Below, one piece after another: positions 47,203 through 58,832 of a stretch of 64,000 nt of DNA; the stretch's first letter is position 1; each line of letters opens with the position of its first letter. Location: contig QXEO01000411.1 in the NCBI GenBank assembly GCA_007115705.1, forward strand, positions 7,727,702 to 7,791,701, written 5' to 3'. The notes under the pieces were generated by a model. The model was given only the letters and a program-made list of their open reading frames with translations. It did not search any database and had not been told where the DNA came from. Source of the stretch: Dactylis glomerata (Eukaryota; Streptophyta; Magnoliopsida; Poales; Poaceae). The position numbers and the translations under genes were made by a program.

Positions 47203-50092
47203 AGCATCCCCGAGCTTAACTCCTGCTCTTCCTCGAGTAGGTAAGTGATAACAAAACAATAATTTTTTAGGTTGCATGCACCAACACAATCTTGATCAAC
47301 TTAAAGTAAAGCATTGCATGCTGAGATCAAAGTACTCTAAACATGGGCATAAGAGATATAATTCTAACCATAGAACTTAGCAACCATGTTACAACATGAA
47401 AAGTAACACAAACAAAAGATCATGAGTAATAATGCATTGAAAGTCAATTGTTTGTTTTGAGCATATAGAAAACATAGCAAAGTGGTATTCAGCTTGTCCC
47501 TCGTGGAGTAGCAAAACATAAATGCATAGGACACATTCAAAGTTCAAGAAGGTGACTAGATACAAATAATTTGAGAACAAGCAATACCATAATCATGAAT
47601 CAATCAATAATAAATTTTGGGACTATGCACATTATACTCAGAATGACAACTATGCTCTCTTAATCGGTGCATAAAGGTAGAAGATGAAGACTCAACATAA
47701 AAGTAAAAGAAATGCCCTTCACAGAGGGAAGTAGTGATTGCATGTTTTATAAACCTTCCAAAAATTATGGTACTTATTAGCTTTGAGCTCTCATTGCCCC
47801 TATCATAGGCATCTTCAGTGGTTAAGGTTAATGTGAGTACAAATATGAGATATATGCTTGATAAGTCATAAGTTGAAAATCTCATGTCCCTTGAATATGA
47901 GTACTTAAACCATGCTAATTGACTTAGGTCCCAAGTAAGTTCTTGTCATTGTAAGCATACATGTATCATTGAGAACGCCAACGGGGTACCTCCTGCCCGA
48001 TGATATGGAAACTGTCCCACATCATATGAGAAGACAAACAGACAATGGACACTTTGGCATCTCTTTTATTTACCATTGGGTATAGCTTTTTATTTTGAGA
48101 TGCGTCATCGAATGTCCACTATGTTATGCTGTAAATTTCCACCACGAACGATGCATGGTTTAGATTAGCAGCCCAGGCGTTTCTCTAACACATATGAAAA
48201 ATCCATGAACTTCACAAGTTTCCAACTCCTTTCACATAGATAAGCATCCATAAACAAAAGATCATGATATCAACTAAATAGGAATAAATGCAATGTTGAA
48301 AGCATGCCCCATGACAGCATGGCTGATCTAACTCCCATCTTACAACTTGCAAGCATATAATCAACATAAGAGAGCCACAATGGTCAAGTTTATTAAGTGC
48401 AAGAAAGTAAATGTGCCATCAAGTTCGTTAGAGCTTTACTAACTATTTTTCTCATAAAAAAAATTTAATTTGGAAGATAGATAAAAGCATGATGAATATA
48501 CTTGGAATAGCAAATTGCTAATAGGTAGATATGGTGGACAGATTGGAAAACTTTGGTTTTTGGGAGTTGGATGCACGAGTAGAGCTCATACTCATTACAG
48601 ATGAAGGCTAGCAAAATACTGGGAGCGACCAACTAAGAGAGCAATAACGGCCATAATCATGCATAGCGACAAAACATTATTAACCAAAGCATAAAGTGGT
48701 ATCACAGGTCAAAAACCAAATGATCATAGAGGCTTGAGGCGACTGGTTTAAAGTCAAAACATGGTGTAAGCATGCGCCATGTCAACCCAAATAAAGCATC
48801 AAAGGAGAATACCACAATATTATGCTTCTATAAGATAAAAACAACGCATGATTCTTTCAAAGGCACATTAAGCACTCTCAGTTATTTGAGACAAGTCATG
48901 CTACAACAATAACTACTAAGCATATAATCAAAATAATATCAAGAATGACATGATAAAGTCTAAGCAACAGTCTAAACAAGCTCCCTTTTGCACCACTATA
49001 AGCATGAAACAATTTACTCTTTTCCAACACCAATCAACCTTTTTGAAACAACTCTCAAAAATGAAAAGTAATAAAGACCAGAGGTCTAGACACACCTATT
49101 TACAAAGAACTAGCATGTTTTGAACAAGAAAAAGGCGAAAAACAAAAGCTAAACGCAGTACTAGAAAAAGAGAACACTCGTTGAACGATAAAATTGAAAA
49201 CTAGAGTGTTCTAGGCAATGAAAACAGAGTGTGTCTTCTCCAAAAGAAACATGTTGGGGTCCAACCATTTATTGCAGCAACAAAAAGAAAACTTAAAGCA
49301 AAAATAAGTATTCTCCAAGAAAAACACATAGCATATGAAGCAATAAAAATATAGTGTCTTGAAAGATGACCTGATATTTTTGTTGATGAAGAAGGAGTGC
49401 CATGGGGCATCCCCAAGCTTTGACGCTTGTACTTCTTGGATATTTCTTGGGGTGACATGGGCATCCCCAAGCTTGAGCTTTTGTCCATACTTCATCTCAT
49501 CTCATCATTCTCCTTTCCCTACACTTGAAAACTTCCTTCATACAAAACTTCACACAATTCTCATTAGCAACATTAGTTTATGCAAGATAGTAGATCCACT
49601 TTTGGTTCAGTTTCAACTCAAGTACAACACATATTAACACATAAGCTACTATAGCAACTTCTTCTAAAAGTTCCGTGAACAAAAGAACTCAAAAAGAAAG
49701 AGATCAAGAGGCAAATGCAAGTAGTGGCAGAAATTTGTCAAAACAGAACAGCTAGTACAGATCAATTTTTTCGAAAATCTTCTGTTGCTCAAATAGAAAA
49801 GTGCAAAACTAATGAAAGTTAGATAATAACCTGGATCATGTTCACAAGAAATCACAGTCAAAATGATGTTCTGGGAATTTTCAAGAATTTTTACGGTGAA
49901 GCGCAGAAATCTGTTTCGGGACAGCAACTTCCCCAAATCTTACCTTCTTCCAATTAGAGGTTACTCTTGGCACAAAGAAAGAAATAAAAATGATAAGGAG
50001 AGGTCATTATAGTATTAACAACTTCCAAGACTCAACAAAAAGAAAAAGTACTAAAAAGAAAACATTGGGTTATCTCCCAAGAGTGCTTTTCT
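47203..50092 (-). other. Non-coding internal region of C with tract-like repeats
   Basis: Sits where pol would be. No RT, RNase H or integrase motifs found on either strand. On the minus strand the polypurine tract AAGCTCGGGGATGCT (47203-47217) precedes the 3' LTR, and two further AAGCTTGGGGATGCCC copies occur at 49404-49420 and 49459-49474. Confidence 0.65.
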
Positions 50093-50527
50093 TTAACGCC
50101 TTTGAGCTAGGCGCAGAAAGTAAGAATCAAATATTTTCAAATAAAGGAGCATCAAGATCATAATTTGCTCTAAGAATAGAATCAAAAGGTAGCTTCTTTC
50201 TCTTTCTAGGGAAGTGTTCCATACCTTTCTTAGTGGGAATTGATATCTAATGGTGCCTTCTTTCATATCAATAATAGCACCAACAGTTCTAAGAAAAGGT
50301 CTTCCCAAAATAATATGACAAGAAGCATTGCATTCAAAATCTAAAACAAGGAAATCAACGGGAACAAGGTTATTGTTAACCATAATAAGAACATCATTAA
50401 TCCTCCCCAAAAGTTTCTTCTTAGCAACATCAGCAAGAGGAACATCAAAATAACAATTTTCTAACGGTGGTAAATCAAGCATATCATAAATCTTTCTAGG
50501 CATAACATAAATACTTGCACCTAGATC
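50093..50527 (-). pseudogene. Aspartic protease of C
   Basis: Minus-strand frame with the active-site block 'DLGASIYVMPRKIYDML' (Asp codon 50525-50527), then 'LGRINDVLIMV', 'VDFLVLDFEC' and 'HIILGRPFLRTVGAIIDM'. This is the retropepsin-like protease of Athila-lineage elements; it would process Gag. The active site is out of frame with Gag by one base, and the C-terminal part becomes frame-shifted after about residue 95. RT should follow but does not. Confidence 0.85.
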
Positions 50528-52186
50528 ACATAAAGCATTACATCAAAATCATTCACATTCATCTTAATGATGGGCTCCCAACCATCTTCTAACTTTCTAG
50601 GAATAGAAACTTTTTGTTTCAACTTATCCTCTCTAATTTGCATGAGAGCACTAGTAATATGTTTTGTAAAAGCCATATTCATAGAACTAGCATTAGGAAT
50701 TATAGCAAGCTTTTGCAAGAACAAAATTACTTCATAAATATTACAACCATCAAAATCAAAATCATTACTATGAAAGGTAGTAGAACTATTGTCTCCCATA
50801 CTCCGAAAAATTTCAGCACTTTTATTAGAAAAAGTTTCCATAGTTTTAGGCAATTTCGCACAATGAGTAGGGATTTTCTCTACACCAATCAAAGTAGGAG
50901 GTGTGCTAGCATTTGCAACAACATCACTAGTGGTGGTAATAGTACAAACTTTATTCATATTTCTAGCAATCTCATCTTCTCTTTCCCACCTAGCATACAA
51001 TTCTGCTAACATCCTAACATTATCATCAATCTTAACTTGTATGGCATTCAAAGTCTTGCTTTCTTTTACATCATGAGGCAAAACCTTTAATTTTAGAAGT
51101 TCAACATCAAGAGCAAGGCTATCAACTTTAGAGCAAGAACATCAATTTTACCAAACTTCTCCTCAACAGACTTATTAAAAGTAGTTTGTTTACTAATGAA
51201 GTCTTTAAGCATGACTTCAAGATTAGAGGGCGCGCTCCTATTGTTGTTGGAGGAACTACCATAAGAATTACCATAAACATTACCATTAGTAGGAGGATAT
51301 GGCCTATAATTGTTGCTACCAAAATTATTCCTATAAGCATTGTTGTGGAAATTATTATTTCTAATGAAGTTCACATCGACATGCTCTTCTTGAGCAACCA
51401 AAGAGGCTAAAGGAACATTATTAAGATCAACATGCGCCCTACTATTAACAAGCATATACATAATGGTATCAATCTTATCACTCAAGGAAGAGGTTTCTTC
51501 AACAGAATTTACCTTCTTACCTTGTGGAGCTCTCTCGGTGTGCCAATCAGAATAATTTACCATCATATTATCAAGGATCTTTGTTGCGGCGCCCAAGGTG
51601 ATGGACATAAAAGTACCTCCAATAGCTGAATCCAAAAGGTTTCTTGAAGAAAAATTTAGTCATGCATAAAAGGTTTAGATAGTCATCCAAGTAGTCAGTC
51701 CATGAGTGGGACAATTCTTTATCAAAGATTTCATTCTTTCCCAAGCTTGAGCAACATGTTCATTATCAAACTATTTAAACTTCATAATATCACTTCTCAA
51801 AGATATAATCTTAGCAGGAGGATAATATTTTCCAATAAAAGCATCTTTGCACTTAACCCAAGAATCAATACTATTTCTATGCAAAGATAGCAACCAATCC
51901 TTAGCTCTTCCTCTCAAAGAGAAAGGAAACAACTTAAGATTAATAATATCTCCATCTACATCCTTATACTTTTGCATCTCACATAGCTTAACAAAATTGT
52001 TGAGGTGAGCAGCAGCATCATCAATACTAGCACCAGAAAATTGCTCTTTCATAACAAGATTCAACAAAGCAGGTTTAATTTCATAAAAAATTCCTCAGGA
52101 GTAGGTGGCGCAATAGGAGTGTAGATGAAATCATTGTTGTTTGTGCTAGTAAAGTCACACAACTTGGTGTTCTTAGGAGTACTCAT
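50521..52186 (-). pseudogene. Gag of C (Athila type, several frameshifts)
   Basis: Starts at ATG 52184-52186 ('MSTPKNTKLCDFTSTNNND'). One-base shift near 52090 in a T run, then the capsid region 'FSGASIDDAAAHLNNFVKLC' and 'FPFSLRGRAKDWLLSL' (Retrotrans_gag core), another break around 51640-51770, then Asn/Tyr-rich linker, and a C-terminal part 51081-50521. The sequence order is exactly that of Athila-derived Gags in Triticeae. Gag forms the virus-like particle. At least three frame breaks make it non-functional. Confidence 0.85.
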
Positions 52187-52353
52187 TCTAGCAAGACTAA
52201 AACAGATAAACAAAAATAACAACTATAAAAGGAACTAATATTTTTGTATTTTTGATAAAAAGATGCAAACAAAAATAAAGTAAAGAAACTAAGCAAAACA
52301 ATAACAAAGTAAAAAGATTGGAAGTGAGAGACTCCCAGCAGAAATCCTCTTTC

Positions 52354-52371
52354 TCCCCGACAACGGCGCCA
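52354..52371 (-). other. Primer-binding site of C
   Basis: TGGCGCCGTTGTCGGGGA on the minus strand, 10 bases inside the 5' LTR. This is the tRNA-Asp-complementary form used by Athila elements. Confidence 0.85.
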
Positions 52372-52381
52372 GAAAAGAGCT

Positions 52382-53998
52382 TGTTGGTGCGTAGTGTTGA
52401 CTACTAGTTGGGAACCCAAAGAGGAAGGTATGATGAGCACAATAGTAAGTTTTCCCTCAGTATGAAACCAAGGTTTAATCGACCAGTAGGAGAAAGAAAC
52501 CACTTCTGAAAGTTGATGCTAACTAGCTTTTGGCAGGGCGCACTACCGGCGCTAGGAACAACGTGGAACCTACACACAACACAACCAAGATACTTTGCCC
52601 CAACTTGCAGTGAGGTTGTCAATCTCACTGGTTTGCTGAAAACAAATGATTAAACATATCGTGTCGAAAAAGATATTTGTTTGCAGTAAGTAAATAAATA
52701 ATGCTTGCGGAAAGTAAACAGTGCTTGCTGTAGATGGTAATATATATGTAAAAGAATGGACCGGGGTCCATATTTTACTAGAGATGTCTCTCCATAAAGA
52801 AATAACATGCTGGGTAAACAAATTACAGTTGGGCAATTGACAAAATAAAGAATGCATAACAATGCATGTACATGTCATGAAGATCACTATGAGATTCACT
52901 TGGGCATTACAACATAATACATAGACCGTAATCCAACTACATTTATGACTAATAATCCACCCACAGGATATCATCCGAATAACCCTTGGGTATTAAGTTG
53001 CAAGCAATAGATTATTGCCTTAAGCAAAGTGTGTAATGTAAACAATATAAATGTCCTTGAACAAAAGATTGTTGTTTTCTCCCTTGTAGAAATGGCACAT
53101 ATACAACCTTAGAAGTTATTGTCACTCTCCCAGATTACTAGAGGCATGAACCCACTATCGAGCATAAATACTCCCTCTTGGAGTCACTAGCATCTACTCG
53201 GCCAAGATAACTACTAGCAACGGAGAGCATGCAAGATCATAAATAACATAGACATGATAAATCAAAAATTATCTTGACATAGTACTCAATATTCATCGGA
53301 TCCCAACAAACACAACATGGAGAATTACATAACGATGATCTTGATCATGGTAGGTAGCTCACAAGATCTAGACATGAAGCACATGGAGGAGAAGACAACC
53401 ATCTAGCTACTTCTATGGACACATAGTCCAAGGTAGACTACTCATGCATCACTCCGAAGGCTGGCATGGTGATGAAGAAGGCCTCCGGTGATGATTCGCC
53501 TCTCCGGCAGGGTGCCGGAAAGAGCTTTTGGACCCTCCCAATCTCGAGACGATGGCGGCGGCGGCTTGCAGTATGTTTCGTGGAAAAGTGTTCATTCCCT
53601 TAGGGTTTTCCCGTCGAAGGGAATTTATAGGCGGAAGCGCGATGTCAGACGGGTGGACCAGGGGTCCACACCACCTGGTGGCGCAGCCAGGGGGTGGCCC
53701 GCGCCACCCTATGGTGCGGCTGCCCTCTGGCCCCCCTCCGTCTCTCCTTTGGACTCTGTCTTCATGTTAGGAAATAGGAACTTCGGCTTTCATTTCATCC
53801 AATTCTGAGAATATTTCCTGTGAAACTTTTTTGAAACACAAAAACAGTAGAAAATAGGAACTGGCACTGTGGCATCTCGTTAATAGGTTAGTTCCGGAAA
53901 ATGCATAGAAATGCCACGAAGTGTAAACAAAACACAAAGCAATTGGTATAAAACAAGCATGGAGGATCAAAAATTATAGATATGTTTGCGACGTATCA
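52382..53998 (-). repeat. 5' LTR of C
   Basis: 1617 bp, same length as its partner with scattered substitutions. TATA box CTATAAATTC at 53621-53630 (minus). Confidence 0.92.
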
Positions 53999-54710
53999 GG
54001 GCATACCATTGAGCCGCCCACGGAGATAGTGGTTTACTTGAGGATGTACCCAGGTTGGGAGACTGGAATCATGATGGCCATGGAGGAGGCTCTAGCTCGC
54101 ATCTGCGATATGTACGCCAAGGAGATATCCAAGACGGACAACTCCCTTTCACCAGTTTGGGAGGCGCAACTCTGAGGGTTGGGCATTGAGGACTCCAGGG
54201 CTCCGTGAGGGTCTACCTTAGACTGAGATCCAGTTGGAAGATATGGAGAGCTATGCCTTCAATTTGGAGCATATACTTCGCATTGAGATGGACGCGACGG
54301 ATGATGCCAAGTATCAACTCCAAGAAAGAGAGGGGAAGATTGAACAGCTGGAAGACACCATACAGAAATTGAAGGATAAGAACAAATCACTTGAGGTGGC
54401 CAATGATAAGCTAACAGGCAAGGTTGAGGATCAGGAGGCACAAATTGTAGGATTTCGAGGACAATGTATTTATCTCAACCAGCACCTGATGAAGTTTAAG
54501 TCATGGCCGACCAAGGAAGAGGCACCACCCGTTGTTAAGGGTAAGGGGTCGACCCTAGAGAAGGCTGGAGCGGACCACAAGGAGCGAGAGATGTGCCAGC
54601 ATGCTGTAGAGGAAGGTCCTATTGAGAAGGGCCATGAGGCGCCCCCGAGCCCTGAAGTGAAGCGCCGCAAGACCGGGAACAGCAAGGCATATCTTGCAAG
54701 GTTCAAGTAG
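53999..54710 (+). pseudogene. ORF1 of A, second part (coiled coil)
   Basis: Resumes after C in the frame interrupted at 45585. It carries 'MMAMEEALARICDMYAKEIS', similar to 'MQEAMARLCEIHKEEL' in F. A TGA (54173-54175) and a +1 shift break it; from about 54225 a 155-residue frame follows with a long coiled coil ('LQEREGKIEQLEDTIQKLKD', 'KLTGKVEDQEAQIVG'), an acidic/basic tail ('KRRKTGNSKAYLARFK') and a TAG. The end block AYLARF matches EYLARI of F. No CCHC knuckle is present in A. Function unknown; possibly a Gag-like structural protein. Confidence 0.6.
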
Positions 54711-55268
54711 TATGACCACCATATCATGTAATAAATCGACTATCATGTAATAGTATTGTCGTACCAATTGGTGATATGACTATACTGGTCTACGGTTTTC
54801 AAAACTTGTAATATCACTCCATTGTGCATTTGAGAATATTTATTTGGTGTGTTGATTTATGTGTTGAAATGTTTGTTGCATGGTAGTAATGAATGATAAG
54901 ATATTGCTTGTAAGATGAATTGTCTTGATCTGCTGCGTTCGGGTAGGGTTTTACCTTTAGATCCCCTTCTATCTATGCCAAGACCTAAACCATCCTAAAC
55001 TCAAACCGATACACCCTCAACACCAGAACTATCCTGACCACCTTCAGATGAAGATACCCAAGCAACGAAGGAGTAAAATATATACAAGATTGATGCATGT
55101 AATGACCCACAACATAGTCAACTGCGGTAGCAAGAAGTTATCCCTAGGATTGCAACCGTACTAGACTATTAATCCCAAGTATCTCAAGTGGTGTCCTACA
55201 TCATGGCTAATGCTAGTAATGATCCATCACCTTCATGTATTTACCCCGCGTTTTCTCCCAAATTTTAG

Positions 55269-55688
55269 ATGGCCAGTATTCCCGAAGCCATCAAGAAAGG
55301 TGCCATGATGACCATGACCCTGAAGAGTGAGACCGAATTTCCCAAAGCACTGAAGAACCTCATGTTAATCATGGGAATGCAAGGAGAAGCTATTTACAAA
55401 AGATTTCCTGTGATTGATGAAGGTCAAGAATATTGGTGGGTACAACTCCACCTATACAAGAACAAAGAAGACGACCACAAGAAGATGGGACTATGGATGT
55501 TCACCAACTTTGAGATTCATACGTCGTTCTTCGACTCCGCAAGATGTGTTTCCTGGGCAGCCATAAAGGAACTTGGAGAGAGGCTCAAGTGGAGACTTCA
55601 TAATACCCAGAAGGACCTCAAGGAAGAAAAGGAGGACACTACTGCGTTGAAGGAAACCATAAGTAAACTCCAAAGTGACATGGTGTAG
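55269..55688 (+). CDS. ORF2 of A: small coiled-coil protein of unknown function
   Basis: 139 codons from ATG 55269 to TAG 55686-55688. The first 90 residues include 'EYWWVQLHLYKNKEDDHK', 'LWMFTNFEIHTSFFDSARCV' and 'SWAAIKELGERLKWRL', then a coiled coil 'LKEEKEDTTALKETISKLQS'. After the TAG the frame continues for about 30 codons with more heptads, so the stop may be premature. A decayed relative of the 'AIKELGER' block is found in B near 24300. I do not recognise the family. Codon use is ordinary for an AT-rich element. Confidence 0.5.
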   Translation: MASIPEAIKKGAMMTMTLKSETEFPKALKNLMLIMGMQGEAIYKRFPVIDEGQEYWWVQLHLYKNKEDDHKKMGLWMFTNFEIHTSFFDSARCVSWAAIKELGERLKWRLHNTQKDLKEEKEDTTALKETISKLQSDMV

Positions 55689-55789
55689 TTGGCATTTGAG
55701 CTTAGTATCCAAGGAGGTCTCATCACAACCAAGGATGGTCAGATTGTGGATCTAAAGAAGCAAATAGACCAAAACAATGGATTTACCTG

Positions 55790-56850
55790 AAAAGGGAACC
55801 AAGAGGCTTTAGTTGGACCTCTATTTAAGGCTTTTATTTAAGCAATGATGTCGTAATAAATGACTAAAAGACCTGTAAGAGCATTGGGCGACTTTATTAA
55901 ATGGATTTTATTTTTCTCACGAGATGGCAAACCTACGGATTTGTAACGTAAGAGTTAATACCTTATGTCAGAATGTACGCAAACCCTTAGCTAAGGAATG
56001 ATAGAATTATTATCAAAATTGGAGTTTGGAACATTGATTCTAATTCCAAGAAAAATTTGGTCAAAACCAGTGAGATTGACCCAAAGTTAGAATGTGAGGT
56101 TTAAAAAACCATGTATGGAGTAATGATTTGGGTGCAGGATGGATTGATCACCATTCCTACTACTCCTATTATTCGCTCACATAACGTTGGCTTTGCGAAC
56201 CTAGAGGGACATACCCACAAGAGAGACAACGTTGTTAAGCCTTAACCTTAGGAGGATAGTATAATATACCCTTATAGCAGGCGAGTGTGGCCACAACATA
56301 TGGATACGGTGAGGATGAACCCCAAGCATACAGTTGAGGAAGACTTTCAATGGAATGTGCCTTACCAATCTTGTTAACCCTTGTGTAACCCCAAAAGTAC
56401 TCACCAAGGGAGTAACCTTAAGAAGAAGAACCACCGAGGATGTCAATTAAGAGGATGAAATGGAGATATGAAATCACCTTAACTTGGTCTTCTGATTGAC
56501 CGAAAGAGTGACCCCTCAGTGTCCAAAGTAGTTTAACAACAACATTATTGGATAGAATCCCTACAGCGGGGCAAGGCTGTACTCGTGCAACCTTGAGTGG
56601 TTTGATGCCCAAGTTTGTGAATAGACACCCACCTATTGGAAATGAAGATAGAATCCAACTGTGAATTCAAAAGATGACCCAGTGCCGAGTCAATTCAAAA
56701 GATGTCCCACTACCAGGTCAAACCCAATGTGTGCCCCACTTGAACCCAAGGACCTAGACTACCCACAAAAGTTTCTTTTAAGGGTGGTAGCCCACCAAGG
56801 TAACCTAAACCCATCCTTCCTTCTAGCCTCTTCAAATCTCGGGGACGAGA
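55790..56850. other. Non-coding 3' internal region of A
   Basis: No domain-bearing ORF. Similar to 24,400-25,600 of B, including the blocks near 56260-56340 and 56615-56650 and the tract context. Confidence 0.65.
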
Positions 56851-56871
56851 TTTCTTTTAAGGGTGGTAGTC
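56851..56871 (+). other. Polypurine tract of A
   Basis: TTTCTTTTAAGGGTGGTAGTC, directly before LTR-A right; identical to that of B. Confidence 0.78.
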
Positions 56872-58832
56872 TGTAACATCCCAGGATTTTTGTTCCAACT
56901 AAGGAAATAAAATTTATTTGCATTGACTGAAAAATCACAAGGAATTAAAACTTTTTGAGTTTATTCAAAAGGTTATTTGAAAAACTATTTCAAACTCTCA
57001 TATATTCCTTGAAGGAACTCCTCTGAGGAAATAGAATTTCAAATACTATTTTGTAATTGCTCAAACCCATGCAAGCTGTTTTGCAAGGGAAATATAAATA
57101 TTTTACAAAATGATTTATAATAAATAAGGTTTGCATTAACAAAACTATACTTGAAAATAAATCCCAAATATTAGTTTATTTCTTTGATTGCAAAAGAATA
57201 ATGGAAAACCCTATTTCAATTTTCATTATGCAAGCAAACCCCTTTTTGTCAAATTGAAAGTCCTTCATGAAAGTTTATTATTCTATTAAGAAAACTTACC
57301 ACTTACTGTTTTGATTTATTATAGTGAATTTTAGAAAAAATTTAGAGACTGGTTTGAGTCAATTTGGAACCATTTTGAAAATTCCATAAAGGATTTTGAA
57401 AACAGAAAAAGAAAAGGAGCTGAACAAAAAAAAGAAGAAATGGCCGCGGGGAACCCTTTGGCCCATGGCCAAAGGGTTCAGCCCACGGCCCACCCGGGCT
57501 GTCTCCCGAACCGTTACGCCACCCCGTCTCTTCCGCCGCTAACAGGTGGGTCTGCCCTGTCAGGGCCTTCTTCCTCTCGTTCCAGTCATGCGTGTGACTT
57601 CCGCGCCAAATGATTTCTCGCTGGCGTTAATACGCCCTATTCCCTGCCAAATCTGACGCATGCCAACGCCTATAAGAAGCCCCCGCACTCCTCTCTCCTT
57701 CCCCTCTTCCAGTTTCACCAGAGAGCCCCCAGGCTGCCCAAACCGGAGCTCGCCGTTCTGCGGACTCCGACGGACTCCGGTGACCATTTCGGTAAACCCC
57801 GTGCTACCCTCGACCTCCCTCCTGTTCCATTCTTCTTCTTTTTCCCTCGCGCATCTTGCTGACAACTTTAGGCACTTGATTTTGTCCGGTTTTGAGCAGA
57901 ATGACCACTACCCGAACTCTCTGTCCGCAGCAGAGACTCCGGTGGGCGATAGCTCAAGCTCCAGGCTACTGCGACCTTGCAGATCTTGCCAGCTCCTTTG
58001 CCTCATCTAGCAGCACCTCATCTGCTTCTCCACCATCACCAAGGACCTTCGCTCGATGGATTCATCCATGTCCGAGCCGCAGACTCATCACCGGCGACCA
58101 GAACCCTAACCCTTGGTGAGACCCTTCTCCCTCTCTCTCTCCGTCTGTCAGATCCCGATCCCACGGCTCAGATCAGATCACTTAACGAAGAGGTATCACC
58201 AGATCTAGCGCGTCCAATCCTATTTAGATCCAACGGCCCGAAACCACAATCCGCCTGAATCGGTACCGCCCAATAGGAGGTCGCCGCGTGTCAAGCTCCT
58301 GGCCAGCCCGAATTCAAATTAGATTCAAATTGTTTAAAATTACTGCAAACTTGCAAAAATCATATCTTGCAAGCCATATATCCAAAAATTACAAACTTTA
58401 TGTCTCTGGAAAGCTAGTACTGTGTAGAATCCATTGGTACAATAAAATCCTATAGTTTCACTAATCAAATTGAATCCATTTTTAAATTGTTTCAAATCTA
58501 TCGGTTACACTATTTAATTCATATCTTTTGTTCTACACATCCAAAAATCATAAATTGGTAGTCTCTGGAATTATCTTATCATGCTGAACAACATAGAATC
58601 AAGAAACTTCAAAATTGTTATGTGCACACACTTTGTACATTCAAATTCATCCAAATCACTATTCTAGACATAATTTGATTTCTAAAAATGATTTAGTAAT
58701 AAATCCAATTGATGTAGTTTTTTCTACATTACCCTATCCAGTAGCACCACTTCACAAAATACTAGAACCACTGTCAAAGATATTTGAAACTATTTTAAAT
58801 CATTCAAATTCAAACTTGTGAATTTGAATATA
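56872..58832 (+). repeat. LTR-A right, first segment
   Basis: Starts TGTAACATCCCAGG. Candidate TATA at 57670-57679. Interrupted by Helitron 2 after gaatata. Confidence 0.88.

Larger units (their letters stand above)
45586..53998 (-). mobile_element. Element C: Athila-type gypsy element without pol (Sabrina/WHAM-like)
   Basis: 8413 bp in reverse orientation, inserted into ORF1 of A. Both LTRs are 1617 bp. Flanks are gggcg and gggca, a 5-bp duplication with one later change. On the minus strand it starts TGATACGTCGCAAAC, has a tRNA-Asp-type primer site, Gag and protease, then about 2.8 kb without coding potential before the tract. The LTR wording and Gag match the Athila-derived families Sabrina and WHAM of Triticeae as I remember them; the exact family name needs a database search. 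RT, RNase H and integrase are absent, so it is non-autonomous as well as broken. Confidence 0.9.

Noticed and set aside
45586..53998. C and D as two LTRs of the same element
   Set aside because: C already has two LTRs of equal length with matching flanks; D differs in sequence and start (TGATGG rather than TGTTGG).
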